Origin: Prauserella_A oleivorans
GTDB lineage: Bacteria > Actinomycetota > Actinomycetes > Mycobacteriales > Pseudonocardiaceae
Reading direction: 5' to 3'
Assembly (NCBI RefSeq): GCF_042685745.1
Contig: NZ_JBHUNT010000001.1
Coordinates: 5,270,001-5,334,000, forward strand
DNA length: 64,000 bases
A model generated the notes under the pieces. That model searched no databases. It was given only the letters and a program-made list of their open reading frames with translations, and was not told where the DNA came from. The first letter of the stretch is position 1. Each line of letters begins with the position of its first letter. Shown piece after piece: positions 1-8,244 of this stretch. The position numbers and the translations under genes were made by a program.

Positions 1-111
1 CGGCAGCGGCTCACCGACCGTGTAACGCACCGGCCGCAGGCCGTCGACCTCCCCCAGGGCCGCCATGCCGTCGTCGTCGGGGACCAGCACCGTGATCGTC
101 ACGGCTCCCAT
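1..111 (-). CDS. D-2-hydroxyacid dehydrogenase-like protein, N-terminus only
   Basis: The first 37 codons of a gene that runs off the left edge. The translation starts MGAVTITVLVPDDDG and continues through VDGLRPVRYTVGEPLP. A short beta strand (TITVLVP) followed by acidic residues is how the substrate-binding domain of D-isomer 2-hydroxyacid dehydrogenases usually begins; the NAD-binding motif would lie outside the window. ATG at 111 or GTG at 102 could be the start. A GGGAG lies only two bases before the GTG, so the choice is open. The gene is divergent from the lipoprotein gene at 176. The family assignment rests on this short stretch and is tentative; the coding nature is better supported, because the frame is open to the edge and has the strand pattern expected. 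Confidence 0.5.
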   Translation of the reverse strand, partial: MGAVTITVLVPDDDGMAALGEVDGLRPVRYTVGEPLP

Positions 112-175
112 CGTGGCCCATGCCCACCGCCCCGCTTACCCGAGGCTCACGAGCCGCCGCCTACGCTCGGACACC

Positions 176-1366
176 GTGCGGACTCGGCCGGCGAGAAGGT
201 CGTGGCCGCTGGCCCTGCTGGCCAGCGGCGCGCTCCTGCTGTCCGGCTGCGCCGAGTTCGACGACAGCGCAGCGGGACAGAACTGGACGCCCGCGCCGGA
301 GCTGACCCCCGAGGCGGGCCCGCAGCCCGAGCTTCCCGAGGCCGGCACACCGGCCGTGCCCAGCGAGCCGTCGCCGTCGGAGACGTCGGTGCCCCCGCCG
401 AACGGCTGCACCGACTTCGACAAAGCCGTGATCGCGACGTGCCTGGACACCGTCGCCGCCGTGGCCGCGTTGCCCACCGACGGTTCGGTGATCAGTGCGC
501 TGGCCGGGGAGCGGCGCAGCGGCCGGGTGTTCCTCGTCGGGAGCGAGGGCGACAAAACGGAGTTCGCCCGCATCGACGTCGATCCGAGCGGCGACGGCGG
601 CCTGACCGGTCTCGCGCTGTCTCCCACCTACGCCGAGGACGGCCTCGTCTACGCCTACATCACGACGCCCACGGACAACCGGGTCGTACGGTTCGCGCAG
701 GGCCAGCCGGCCAAACCGGTGCTCACCGGCATCCCGAAGGGCCCGAGCGGCAACCGGGGCGCACTGCTCGCCGACGGCTCGGGCGCGCTGCTCGTCGCCA
801 CCGGCAACGCGGGCAACCCGGCCACGGCACGCGACCCCGGCTCGCTGGCGGGCAAGGTGCTGCGAATCGACGGCAGCGGCAAGCCCGCCGAGGGCAACCC
901 GACGCCCGGCTCGCCTGTGCTGGCATCGGGGCTGACCACGCCTGGCGGGCTGTGCAAGACCACCGACGGCGCACGGCTGTGGGTCACCGATCAGGGCCCG
1001 CGGCAGGACGCGCTGTACCGCATCGAGCGGGGCAAGCCGCTGACCGTGCCGGCGTGGACGTGGCCGGACAAACCGGGCGTCACCGGCTGCGCCGACTGGA
1101 CCGACGTCATCGCCGTCGCCACGGAGGGCGCGGGCAACGTCCAGAACCTGCCGCTCACCGAGGACGGTTCCGTGGGCGGCAAGCCACAGACGACGATGGA
1201 CGGCGACAACGGCTCCAGCTACGGCAAGCTCGGCTCGCTGGATCCCGTGACGCCGGACGTGGCCGTCGCGGGCACGATCAACAAGGACGGCGGCGAACCG
1301 GTGTCCAGCGACGACCGGGTGGTGCTCATCGTGCGCCAGCCCGCCTCCGGTTCGGGTCGCGACTGA
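176..1366 (+). CDS. LppZ-like lipoprotein with glucose/sorbosone dehydrogenase-type propeller
   Basis: Probable exported lipoprotein of 396 residues. From the GTG at 176 it reads a basic N-region (RTRPARRSW), a hydrophobic core and the lipobox LLSGC, with the lipidated cysteine at residue 25. An earlier ATG at 65 would overlap the divergent gene and put about 37 extra residues before the signal peptide, so 176 is preferred. After a Pro/Glu-rich linker (about residues 35-85), the body has blade-like repeats (LTGLALSPTYAEDG, LLVATGNAG, LAGKVLRIDG, LWVTDQG) typical of PQQ-dependent glucose/sorbosone dehydrogenase-fold proteins. Whether it binds PQQ or any sugar cannot be seen. The place near gatB matches M. 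tuberculosis lppZ (Rv3006) as I recall it. It is followed nine bases later by the SRPBCC gene and may be co-transcribed with it. Confidence 0.8.
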   Translation: MRTRPARRSWPLALLASGALLLSGCAEFDDSAAGQNWTPAPELTPEAGPQPELPEAGTPAVPSEPSPSETSVPPPNGCTDFDKAVIATCLDTVAAVAALPTDGSVISALAGERRSGRVFLVGSEGDKTEFARIDVDPSGDGGLTGLALSPTYAEDGLVYAYITTPTDNRVVRFAQGQPAKPVLTGIPKGPSGNRGALLADGSGALLVATGNAGNPATARDPGSLAGKVLRIDGSGKPAEGNPTPGSPVLASGLTTPGGLCKTTDGARLWVTDQGPRQDALYRIERGKPLTVPAWTWPDKPGVTGCADWTDVIAVATEGAGNVQNLPLTEDGSVGGKPQTTMDGDNGSSYGKLGSLDPVTPDVAVAGTINKDGGEPVSSDDRVVLIVRQPASGSGRD

Positions 1367-1374
1367 CGGATCCG

Positions 1375-1932
1375 GTGACTGGGCAGGGCCACGGCGTGCC
1401 GCACCCGGACGGTCTCACGGCGGAGTGCGAGCTGCTGGTCGCGGCGGACGCGGCGACGGTGTGGGAGCTCGTGACCGACATCCACCTGCCGGCCCGGTTC
1501 AGCCCGGAGCTGCGGCACGTGCGGTGGCTCGACGACGCCGCCGGCCCGCGGCTGGGCGCCACCTTCGAGGGACACAACGAGAACGGGCTGCTCGGTGCGT
1601 GGCGGACCGTGTCCGTGGTGACCGAGCTGGACGCCCCGCGCGCGTTCGAGTGGGCCGTATGCGACGCGGACGGACGTTTCGGCCCGCCCGTGGTGGACCC
1701 GGCGAGCCCGATGGCCCGGTGGCGGTTCGACCTCACGCCCGCGGACGGCGGCACCTCGCTGCGTCATTGGGTGCGGCTGGGCCCGGCGCGGTCGGGGATC
1801 AGCCTGGCCGTCGACCGCGCGCCGGACCGCGCGGGGGAGATCGTCCAGCAGCGGCTCGGCATGCTGCGGAACGGCATGGCGAGCACCCTGCGCGGGGTCA
1901 GGGACCTCGCGCAGGACGCGGACCGGCCGTGA
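1375..1932 (+). CDS. SRPBCC (START-like) family protein
   Basis: A protein of 185 residues with the polyketide cyclase/START-like layout: a helix with AADAATVWELVTDIHLPARFSPEL near the N-terminus, then antiparallel strands (RLGATFEGHNENG, WRTVSVVTELDAPRAFEW, ARWRFDLTPADGGTSLRHWVRLGP) and a long C-terminal helix. Such domains form a hydrophobic cavity for a lipid or polyketide-like ligand; no catalytic residues are diagnostic and no substrate can be named. GTG at 1375 lies nine bases after the lipoprotein stop, and no strong ribosome site is visible. GTG at 1396 is an alternative. The gene converges on the membrane-protein gene with 15 bases between stops. Confidence 0.72.
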   Translation: MTGQGHGVPHPDGLTAECELLVAADAATVWELVTDIHLPARFSPELRHVRWLDDAAGPRLGATFEGHNENGLLGAWRTVSVVTELDAPRAFEWAVCDADGRFGPPVVDPASPMARWRFDLTPADGGTSLRHWVRLGPARSGISLAVDRAPDRAGEIVQQRLGMLRNGMASTLRGVRDLAQDADRP

Positions 1933-1947
1933 TCCGGCGTCAGGTCG

Positions 1948-2460
1948 TCAGCGCCTGCGCGGGACCTTGCGCGGACGGCGAGACTCCTCCCGCAGCGCCC
2001 GGACGTCCAGGACGGCGGCGACGAGCGAGGCGACCACCGCCAGGGCACCGAGGTAGCGGCCCGCGCCGGCCCCCACCGACACGCCGCTCGCGGCGAGCAA
2101 AGCGCGTTCCTCGCTGCCGAACTGCCAGTCGATGAGCACCCAGCCGAGCACGACCGACACCAGCGCCACCGCCGCGGCGACCAGCCACAGCTGCGGCAGC
2201 CCACCGGTGCGCACGACGGGGATGCGGCCGACAGCCACCACCGTCACCCCGGCGGCGAGCACCAGCAGCGGCGGGAACCAGCCGAAGAACGTCGACCGCC
2301 ACACCGACCGGCTCACGTCGTCGGCGGGCAGTTCTGCCAGCGCGGCCTGCACGTCGGGGTTGCCGGAGCTCAGCACCGTCCACGGCAGGAACAGCGCGAC
2401 CAGGGCGAGCAGCCCCGCACCGAGACCCACCCACTCACGCCACGAAACCCGGCTCAGCAT
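1948..2460 (-). CDS. Four-helix integral membrane protein, unknown function
   Basis: A hypothetical protein of 170 residues with four predicted membrane helices: VGLGAGLLALVALFLPW near the N-terminus, WFPPLLVLAAGVTVVAVG, LWLVAAAVALVSVVLGWVL, and YLGALAVVASLVAAVL. It ends in a basic tail (RRPRKVPRRR), which would be cytoplasmic by the positive-inside rule. The ATG at 2460 is chosen because the hydrophobic region follows at once and GGAGTGG sits just upstream; a longer frame to 2640 adds only low-complexity charged sequence. I do not recognise a family. The gene lies on the same strand as gatCAB and 239 bases beyond gatB, so it could be at the end of that transcript or on its own. Confidence 0.65.
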   Translation of the reverse strand: MLSRVSWREWVGLGAGLLALVALFLPWTVLSSGNPDVQAALAELPADDVSRSVWRSTFFGWFPPLLVLAAGVTVVAVGRIPVVRTGGLPQLWLVAAAVALVSVVLGWVLIDWQFGSEERALLAASGVSVGAGAGRYLGALAVVASLVAAVLDVRALREESRRPRKVPRRR

Positions 2461-2699
2461 GTGTCCACCACTCCGCGCAACCTCACGACGACCCGGCAAC
2501 CCGTCCCGTGCCGAACACCCGGCATCGCGGCACACCGTCCCCGCGACTCGGAAACCCCTGGTGCACGCACGCGACCGGCACCGCCGGGGGTTCTCGGCGT
2601 CGTCCTCGGGAGGACAGCGCCGCCGTGGTGAATGGGTCATTCACCAGAAGGCGATCCCGGAGCGAGGAAAGCGCCGAGCTTCCCTACCCGCGCCGCACA

Positions 2700-4205
2700 T
2701 CAAGCCCCGACGCGTTCCAAAATCAACTCGCGAACGCGTTTGGCGTCGGCCTGCCCCTTGGTGGCCTTCATGACGGCGCCGACGATGGCGCCCGCGGCCT
2801 GCACCTTGCCGCCGCGGATCTTGTCCGCGATGTCCGGCTGCGCGGCCAGCGCCTCGTCGACGGCGGCGAGCAGCGCGGAGTCGTCCGACACGACCTTGAG
2901 GCCACGCTTCTCCACGACGTCGTCGGGCTCGCCTTCACCGGCCAGCACGCCCTGCACGACCTCGCGGGCGAGCTTGTTGGTCAGCTCGCCGGCCTTGACC
3001 AGCTCGATGACCCGCGCCACCTGCACGGGCGTGATCGGAAGGTCGGCGAGCTCCACCTCGCGTGTGTTGGCCTGCTGGGTCAGGTACTGCACCCACCAGC
3101 TGCGGGCCTCGCCCGGGTCGGCGCCCGCGTCGACGGTGGCCGACACCAGGTCGGCGGCGCCGGTGTTGACGAGGTCGCGCAGTTCCTCGTCGGTGAGGTT
3201 CCATTCGGCCTGGATGCGCTTGCGGCGCTCCCACGGCATCTCCGGGATCGTGGCGCGCAGCTCCTCGACCCACTCACGCGACGGCGCGATCGGCACCAGG
3301 TCGGGCTCCGGGAAGTACCGGTAGTCCTCGGCGGTCTCCTTGGTGCGGCCCGGCGACGTGCTGCCGTCGGACTCCTGGAAGTGCCGGGTCTCCTGGGTCA
3401 CGGTGCCGCCGGAGGCGAGCACCGCGGCCTGCCGGGTCATCTCGTAACGCACGGCCCGCTCGACACTGCGCAGCGAGTTGACGTTCTTGGTCTCGGTGCG
3501 GGTGCCGAACTCGCTCGTGCCCTTCGGCATGAGCGAGACGTTGGCGTCGCAGCGCAGCGAGCCCTGATCCATGCGGACGTCGGAGACGTCCATGGCGCGC
3601 AGCAGGTCCCGCAGCGCGGTCACGTACGCGCGCGCGACCTCGGGCGCCCGCTCCCCCATGCCGACGATCGGCTTGGTGACGATCTCGATGAGCGGCACGC
3701 CGGCGCGGTTGTAGTCGAGCAGCGAGTGCTCGGCGCCGTGGATACGGCCGGTCGCACCGCCCACGTGCAGCGACTTGCCGGTGTCCTCCTCCATGTGCGC
3801 GCGCTCGATCTCGACGCGCACCACCTCGCCGTCGTCGAGCATCACGTCGAGGTGGCCGTTGAACGCGATCGGCTCGTCGTACTGCGAGGTCTGGAAGTTC
3901 TTCGGCATGTCCGGGTAGAAGTAGTTCTTCCGCGCGAAGCGGCACCACTCCGCGATCTCGCAGTTCAGCGCGAGGCCGATGCGGATCGCCGACTCCACGG
4001 CCTTGCCGTTGACCACCGGCAGCGAGCCGGGCATGCCGAGGCAGGTCGGGCACACATGCGTGTTCGGGTCGCCGCCGAACCGGTTGGGGCAGCCGCAGAA
4101 CATCTTCGTGTTGGTGTTCAGCTCGACGTGGACCTCGAGCCCCAGCACCGGGTCGTATCGTTCGACGACCTCGGCGTAGTCCATGACTTCAGCCGTCGCG
4201 GTCAC
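2700..4205 (-). CDS. gatB: Asp-tRNA(Asn)/Glu-tRNA(Gln) amidotransferase subunit B
   Basis: Subunit B of the GatCAB amidotransferase, 501 residues. It binds the misacylated tRNA and activates the Glu or Asp with ATP so that ammonia from GatA can form Gln- or Asn-tRNA. The N-terminal half has the family signatures LGLEVHVELNTNTKMFCGC, CPTCLGMPGSLPVVN and ARKNYFYPDMPKNFQ. The middle has LDYNRAGVPLIEIVT and RCDANVSL. The C-terminal part (about residues 350-500) is the helical and YqeY-like tail that contacts tRNA (ANKLAREVV-like segment, then KVQAAGAIVGAVMK). The start is GTG at 4205, which overlaps the gatA stop by four bases (GTGA), implying translational coupling. A much longer upstream frame is antisense or overlap noise within gatA. 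Confidence 0.97.
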   Translation of the reverse strand: MTATAEVMDYAEVVERYDPVLGLEVHVELNTNTKMFCGCPNRFGGDPNTHVCPTCLGMPGSLPVVNGKAVESAIRIGLALNCEIAEWCRFARKNYFYPDMPKNFQTSQYDEPIAFNGHLDVMLDDGEVVRVEIERAHMEEDTGKSLHVGGATGRIHGAEHSLLDYNRAGVPLIEIVTKPIVGMGERAPEVARAYVTALRDLLRAMDVSDVRMDQGSLRCDANVSLMPKGTSEFGTRTETKNVNSLRSVERAVRYEMTRQAAVLASGGTVTQETRHFQESDGSTSPGRTKETAEDYRYFPEPDLVPIAPSREWVEELRATIPEMPWERRKRIQAEWNLTDEELRDLVNTGAADLVSATVDAGADPGEARSWWVQYLTQQANTREVELADLPITPVQVARVIELVKAGELTNKLAREVVQGVLAGEGEPDDVVEKRGLKVVSDDSALLAAVDEALAAQPDIADKIRGGKVQAAGAIVGAVMKATKGQADAKRVRELILERVGA

Positions 4206-5707
4206 TTGGCGGCCACCTCCAGTTCCGGAAGCTTGTCGAGCACCGGCCCACGGGCCACCTCGTAGGCGGCGCCGACGCGGTAGAGCCGGTCGTCGGCGAG
4301 CGCGGGTGCCATGATCTGCAGGCCGACGGGCAGACCGTCCTCGTCGGAGAGTCCACTCGGGACGCTCATCGCCGCGTTGCCCGCCAGGTTGGCCGGGATG
4401 GTGCACAGGTCGGCCAGGTACATCGCGAGGGGGTCGTCCACGCGCTCGCCGATCCGGAACGCGGTGGTCGGCGTCGTCGGCGACACGAGGACGTCCACCT
4501 GCTCGAAGGCGGCGGTGAAGTCGCGGGTGATGAGCGTGCGCACCTTCTGCGCGGAGCCGTAGTAGGCGTCGTAGTACCCCGACGACAGCGCGTACGTGCC
4601 GAGCATGATGCGGCGCTTGACCTCCGGGCCGAACCCGGCCTCGCGGGTCAGCGACATCACCTCCTCGGCGCTGTGCGTACCGTCGTCGGCGACGCGCAGG
4701 CCGTACCGCATCGCGTCGAACCGCGCCAGGTTCGAGGAACACTCGCTCGGCGCGATCAGGTAGTACGCGGGCAGCGCGTAGACGAAGTTCGGGCAGGACA
4801 CCTCGACGACCTCGGCGCCGAGATCCCGCAGCTGCGCGACGGCCGCCTCGAACGACCGCAGCACACCCGCCTGGTAGCCCTCTCCCGCGAGTTCGGTGAC
4901 GACTCCGATCTTCACGCCGGTGAGGTCGCCGCGCGCACCCTCCCGCGCGGCGGCCACGACGCCCGGGACGGGCGCGTCGATGGACGTCGAGTCGAGCGGG
5001 TCGTGCCCGGCGATCACCTGGTGCAGCAGCGCCGCGTCGGTCACTGTCCGCGCGCACGGGCCCGCCTGGTCCAGCGACGAGGAGAAGGCGACGAGGCCGT
5101 AGCGGGACACACCGCCGTAGGTCGGCTTGACGCCGACAGTGCCGGTGACGGCGGCGGGCTGGCGGATCGAGCCGCCGGTGTCGGTGCCGATGGCCAGCGG
5201 CGCCTCGAACGCGGCGAGCGACGCCGAAGACCCGCCACCGGACCCACCGGGGATGCGGTCGCGATCCCACGGGTTGCGGGTGGGACCGAACGCCGAGTTC
5301 TCCGTGGACGAGCCCATGGCGAACTCGTCCATGTTGGTCTTGCCCAGGATCGGCACGCCCGCCTCGCGTAGCCTGCGCGTCACCGTGGCGTCGTACGGCG
5401 GGAGCCAGTTCTCCAGGGTCTTGGAGCCGCAGGTGGTCGGCATGCCCTCGGTGGTGAGCACGTCCTTGAGCGCGAGCGGCACACCCGCGATCGGCGAGAC
5501 CGGTGCACGGCCCTCGGCCACGTCGGCGTCCACCCGGCGCGCCGCGGCCAGCGCGCCCTCGGCGTCGACATGCAGGAACGCGTTGACGGTCCCGTCCACC
5601 TCGCCGATGCGGTCCAGATGCGCCTGCGTCACCTCGACGGAGGTGACCTCGCCGGAGTGGATCTTCTCGGCGAGCTCGGCGGCGGACAGCCTGGTCAGAT
5701 CGGTCAC
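4202..5707 (-). CDS. gatA: Asp-tRNA(Asn)/Glu-tRNA(Gln) amidotransferase subunit A
   Basis: The glutaminase subunit, 501 residues, of the amidase-signature family. It hydrolyses glutamine and passes ammonia to GatB. The catalytic Ser-cisSer-Lys triad can be placed at Lys81 (ALKDVLTT), Ser156 (PGGSGGGSSAS) and Ser180 (TDTGGSIRQPA), each two residues beyond the Staphylococcus aureus numbering. The glycine-rich signature and the motif NMDEFAMGSSTENSAFG are complete. The start ATG at 5707 overlaps the gatC stop (ATGA), and the stop overlaps gatB's GTG start, so C, A and B are made from one message in fixed order. The presence of gatCAB suggests that glutaminyl-tRNA, and possibly asparaginyl-tRNA, is made by the indirect route. 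Confidence 0.97.
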   Translation of the reverse strand: MTDLTRLSAAELAEKIHSGEVTSVEVTQAHLDRIGEVDGTVNAFLHVDAEGALAAARRVDADVAEGRAPVSPIAGVPLALKDVLTTEGMPTTCGSKTLENWLPPYDATVTRRLREAGVPILGKTNMDEFAMGSSTENSAFGPTRNPWDRDRIPGGSGGGSSASLAAFEAPLAIGTDTGGSIRQPAAVTGTVGVKPTYGGVSRYGLVAFSSSLDQAGPCARTVTDAALLHQVIAGHDPLDSTSIDAPVPGVVAAAREGARGDLTGVKIGVVTELAGEGYQAGVLRSFEAAVAQLRDLGAEVVEVSCPNFVYALPAYYLIAPSECSSNLARFDAMRYGLRVADDGTHSAEEVMSLTREAGFGPEVKRRIMLGTYALSSGYYDAYYGSAQKVRTLITRDFTAAFEQVDVLVSPTTPTTAFRIGERVDDPLAMYLADLCTIPANLAGNAAMSVPSGLSDEDGLPVGLQIMAPALADDRLYRVGAAYEVARGPVLDKLPELEVAAK

Positions 5708-6003
5708 TGTTCCTCCCCCAGGATGCGCGGAACGCGGAACCGTCCCTCTTCGGCCGCGGGTGCCCCTGCCAGAGCCTGCTCCTGGCTGAGCCCGGGCCTG
5801 ATCTCGTCCGGCCGGAACACGTTGGTCAGCGGCACGGCGTGCGAGGTGGGCGGGATGTCGTCCCGGGCGACCTCACCGACCTTGGCCACCGCATCCAGGA
5901 TCTGGTCGAGCTGGCCCGCGAAGGTGTCCAGCTCGTCGTCGGTGACCGCCAGCCTGGCCAGCTTGGCGAGGTGCGCGACTTCGTCGCGGGAAATGTTCGA
6001 CAC
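5704..6003 (-). CDS. gatC: Asp-tRNA(Asn)/Glu-tRNA(Gln) amidotransferase subunit C
   Basis: The small subunit, 99 residues, which wraps around GatA and stabilises the GatAB interface. It has the family start SNISRDEVAHLAKLARL, the helix DDELDTFAGQLDQILDAVAKV, and the C-terminal strand region LTNVFRPDEIRPGL and RFRVPRILGEEQ. GTG at 6003 is chosen: it gives the usual family length and is preceded by CCGGAG eight bases upstream. An in-frame start at 6048 would add 15 residues not typical of the family. It is the first gene of the gatCAB unit; a TAGACT hexamer (minus strand, 6080-6075) is a possible -10 element in front of it. Confidence 0.93.
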   Translation of the reverse strand: MSNISRDEVAHLAKLARLAVTDDELDTFAGQLDQILDAVAKVGEVARDDIPPTSHAVPLTNVFRPDEIRPGLSQEQALAGAPAAEEGRFRVPRILGEEQ

Positions 6004-6338
6004 GCGGGTGACTCCGGTGGGGGTGTACTCGAACCGCAGGTCGGGCACCTGCGGATATCGGCCTTCTCCCAGGCAGTCTATGGCGTTACGCCTCGCCGGT
6101 TCGACGGGGTTGCCGCCTGCGGTGTCGGCGCCGCCACGCCGACGGCGGCTACATCCCGCGCCCGGGTTCTGTCACAATCACCGGTCGGCATAGCGCTCCA
6201 CGGCAAGGAGGGAGTGCCCCGAGAGACGACAGGTCTGAAAGCTGCGGTGAGCTGCTTGAATGAGGTGAACAGGCCGCCTGCGGCGGGCCGCCGGCCCGGC
6301 GTGGAGCGGTACCGGACGAGAACCGAAGGGAGCGCACG
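6004..6338. promoter_or_regulatory. Divergent spacer between gatC and the ACT-domain gene
   Basis: This 335-bp stretch should carry promoters for gatCAB to the left and for the ACT protein to the right. On the minus strand TAGACT (6080-6075) fits a -10 hexamer, but I see no clear -35 partner. On the plus strand CATAGC (about 6190) has TTCTGT 16 bases upstream, a weak match. A good ribosome site (AAGGGAG, about 6326-6332) precedes the GTG at 6339. An AAGGAGGGAG at about 6206-6215 is not followed by a credible gene. I see no RNA gene or repeat here. Confidence 0.35.
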
Positions 6339-6992
6339 GTGTCGTTCCTGATCCGCGTGCAGCTTCCGGACAGCCCGGGGACCCTCGGCGCGGTCGCCAC
6401 CGCCCTCGGCATGGCCGGTGCCGACATACTGAGCGTCGACATCGTCGAGCGCGGCGATGGCATCGCCGTCGACGACCTGGTCGTGGAGCTGCCGTCCGGG
6501 CGTCTTCCGGATGCGCTCATCACCGCGGCCGAGAGCGTCGAGGGCGTCGAGGTCGATGCCGTGCGCCCGTACGCCGGGATCCTGGACACCCACCGCGAGC
6601 TGGAGCTTGTCGAGGAGATCGCGGCACAGCCCAAGCACGGGCTGGCGCTGCTCGCGGACGGCGTGCCGAAGATCGTGCGCGCCGGCTGGTCGGTGGTCGT
6701 GCAGCACACCTCGGGCGGCGTGGAGCGGCTGGCCGCGTCCGGCGCCGCGCCGGAGACGCCGATCAAGCAGGTGCCGTGGCTGCCGCTGGAACGCGCCACG
6801 GTGCTGGACGGCGACGAGCAGTGGATTCCCGAGACCTGGCGCGAGCTGGGCACCGAACTGGCGGCGACACCGCTGGGCAAGCCAGACCGGGTGCTGCTCG
6901 TGGGCCGTCCCGGAGGCCCGGGGTTCCGGGCGGCCGAGGTCGCGCGGCTGGCCCATCTGGCGGGCATCGTGGCGGTCGTGCTCGACGCGTAG
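6339..6992 (+). CDS. ACT-domain protein, putative amino-acid sensor
   Basis: A 217-residue protein with an N-terminal ACT domain (about residues 2-75): FLIRVQLPDSPGTLGAVATALG, then GADILSVDIVERGDGIAVDDLVVELP, the beta-alpha-beta-beta-alpha-beta order that binds amino acids in regulatory proteins. The rest (about 80-217) has no recognised catalytic motif; it ends with GPGFRAAEVARLAHLAGIVAVVLDA, an alpha/beta segment. The M. tuberculosis counterpart by position would be Rv3013, between gatC and ligA. GTG at 6339 is supported by AAGGGAG six bases upstream. The next gene begins six bases after its stop, so the two probably share a message. The ligand and target are unknown. Confidence 0.8.
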   Translation: MSFLIRVQLPDSPGTLGAVATALGMAGADILSVDIVERGDGIAVDDLVVELPSGRLPDALITAAESVEGVEVDAVRPYAGILDTHRELELVEEIAAQPKHGLALLADGVPKIVRAGWSVVVQHTSGGVERLAASGAAPETPIKQVPWLPLERATVLDGDEQWIPETWRELGTELAATPLGKPDRVLLVGRPGGPGFRAAEVARLAHLAGIVAVVLDA

Positions 6993-6997
6993 GCCTC

Positions 6998-7657
6998 GTG
7001 CCGGGCGAGCGCTCCAGCGACGACGAGGCCGGCGCCGAGGCGCGGGCAGCCGAAGCGAGCGGCAACGGGCAGGCCGACCGTGCGGACGAGTTCGAACGCC
7101 GGATGACCGTCCCGGTGCTCGTGGCCGCGCTGGCGTCCATTCCCGCGGTGTTCCTGACTCGGGCCGCCGGGACGGCGTCGGTGATCGGCTACGTCCTCAA
7201 CTGGGCGTCGCTGGGCGTGCTCGTCGGTGAATCCGCGGTCCTGCTGTGGCTGTCGGGCAGCGTGCGGGTGTGGCTACGGCGGTATCGATGGCAGCTCATC
7301 GTGGTGGCCGCGACCGTGCCGGCCGTGGTGTTCGTGGTCGGTCCCGTCCAGCTGCTGCGGCTGGTCCAGGCGCTCTACGTCTTCCGCGCGCGGCGGATCG
7401 TCCAGGCCGGCCAGGTCGTCGTCCACCGGCTCGGGCTCGGCGCGCGCCTCGGCCGCTGGGTCTTCGCCGCGGTGGTCGTGCTCGCGGCTTTGTTCGTCAC
7501 GATCGTGCTGGCCGACCCGCACTCCCGCAGCCGACACATCGTGGACTGGATCGTCGCCCGGATCGGGCTCGTGCCGACCATCCTCGTGGGGCTCGCCGTG
7601 GCGGGGGCCGCGTACCTCGTGGTGCGGCGGACCACCCGGGCCCGTCGGCGCCGTTGA
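6998..7657 (+). CDS. Voltage-sensor/ion-channel-like membrane protein lacking a clear pore filter
   Basis: A 219-residue membrane protein. After a charged cytoplasmic N-terminus come hydrophobic segments VPVLVAALASIPAVFL, VIGYVLNWASLGVLVGESAV, WQLIVVAATVPAVVFVVG, then RLVQALYVFRARRIVQAG, VFAAVVVLAALFVTIVLA and LVPTILVGLAVAGAAYLVV. The fourth segment, with arginines spaced along a hydrophobic helix, resembles an S4 voltage sensor, and the order is that of a six-helix channel. Between the last two helices there is only about 20 residues (PHSRSRHIVDWIVARIG) and no TVGYG-like selectivity filter. It may be a non-conducting sensor or an unrelated helical protein. Start GTG at 6998, six bases after the ACT gene stop. 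Confidence 0.6.
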   Translation: MPGERSSDDEAGAEARAAEASGNGQADRADEFERRMTVPVLVAALASIPAVFLTRAAGTASVIGYVLNWASLGVLVGESAVLLWLSGSVRVWLRRYRWQLIVVAATVPAVVFVVGPVQLLRLVQALYVFRARRIVQAGQVVVHRLGLGARLGRWVFAAVVVLAALFVTIVLADPHSRSRHIVDWIVARIGLVPTILVGLAVAGAAYLVVRRTTRARRRR

Positions 7658-7743
7658 CGTGCAGCCGGATAAGCCGGGGCCGGCCCGCCCTGCTCGCGAG
7701 TCCACGGCACTGCTGGAGACCGGCGAGCCCCTGCCGGAACCCG

Positions 7744-8244
7744 CTACAGCGTGAGCCCGTAGGCATAGAGCGTCACGCCGGGGACGGGTTCCCAGTCGCG
7801 GTCGGGCAACCGCGTGAAGCCGAGCCGGGCGTAGAGCCGGTGCGCGGACTTCATCAGATCGAGGCTGCACAGCACGACCCGGGTGGCACCGAGGTCGCGG
7901 GCCCGGTCCAGCACCGCGCGCGTGAGCGCCTCGCCGACACCGCGTCCGCGGGCCTCCGGCGCCACGGCAAGCATGCGGAACTCGACCTCGCCGTCGCGGG
8001 AGATCTCCGCATACGGCGTGCCGGGCGGCGCGACGGTGACCGTTCCCAGCAGGGTGCCGGACGCGTCGACCGCGGCCAGGAGTTCCGCCTGCTCGGCACG
8101 CTGGGCGGCATCACGCAGCTCGGCGGCATAGGACTCCCCGGCGGCGTGCAGGAGCAGCCCGTCGGCCTCGTACGCGGCCAGGGTGAGCGCGCCCAGCGCA
8201 GCGAACTCGTCCGGCCGGGCCGGGCGCACCACGATGTCACTCAA
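7744..8244 (-). CDS. GNAT-family N-acetyltransferase
   Basis: A 166-residue acetyl-CoA-dependent acyltransferase. The fold is complete: VVRPARPDEFAALGALTLAAYE at the N-terminus, strands in the middle (LLGTVTVAPPG, VEFRMLAVAPEARGRGVG with the acetyl-CoA loop R-G-R-G-V-G), helix EALTRAVLDRARDLG, then RVVLCSL and AHRLYARLGFTRLP. The acceptor substrate cannot be told. The start is TTG at 8244: CGGAGGT lies six bases before it and the TTGA overlaps the ligA stop, so translation is probably coupled to ligA. A longer frame reading into ligA is not real. Confidence 0.88.
   Translation of the reverse strand: MSDIVVRPARPDEFAALGALTLAAYEADGLLLHAAGESYAAELRDAAQRAEQAELLAAVDASGTLLGTVTVAPPGTPYAEISRDGEVEFRMLAVAPEARGRGVGEALTRAVLDRARDLGATRVVLCSLDLMKSAHRLYARLGFTRLPDRDWEPVPGVTLYAYGLTL

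Noticed and set aside
202..1932. A 576-residue Arg-rich protein spanning the lipoprotein gene
   Set aside because: Its first two thirds are out-of-frame lipoprotein sequence; only the part from 1375 is a real (SRPBCC) protein.
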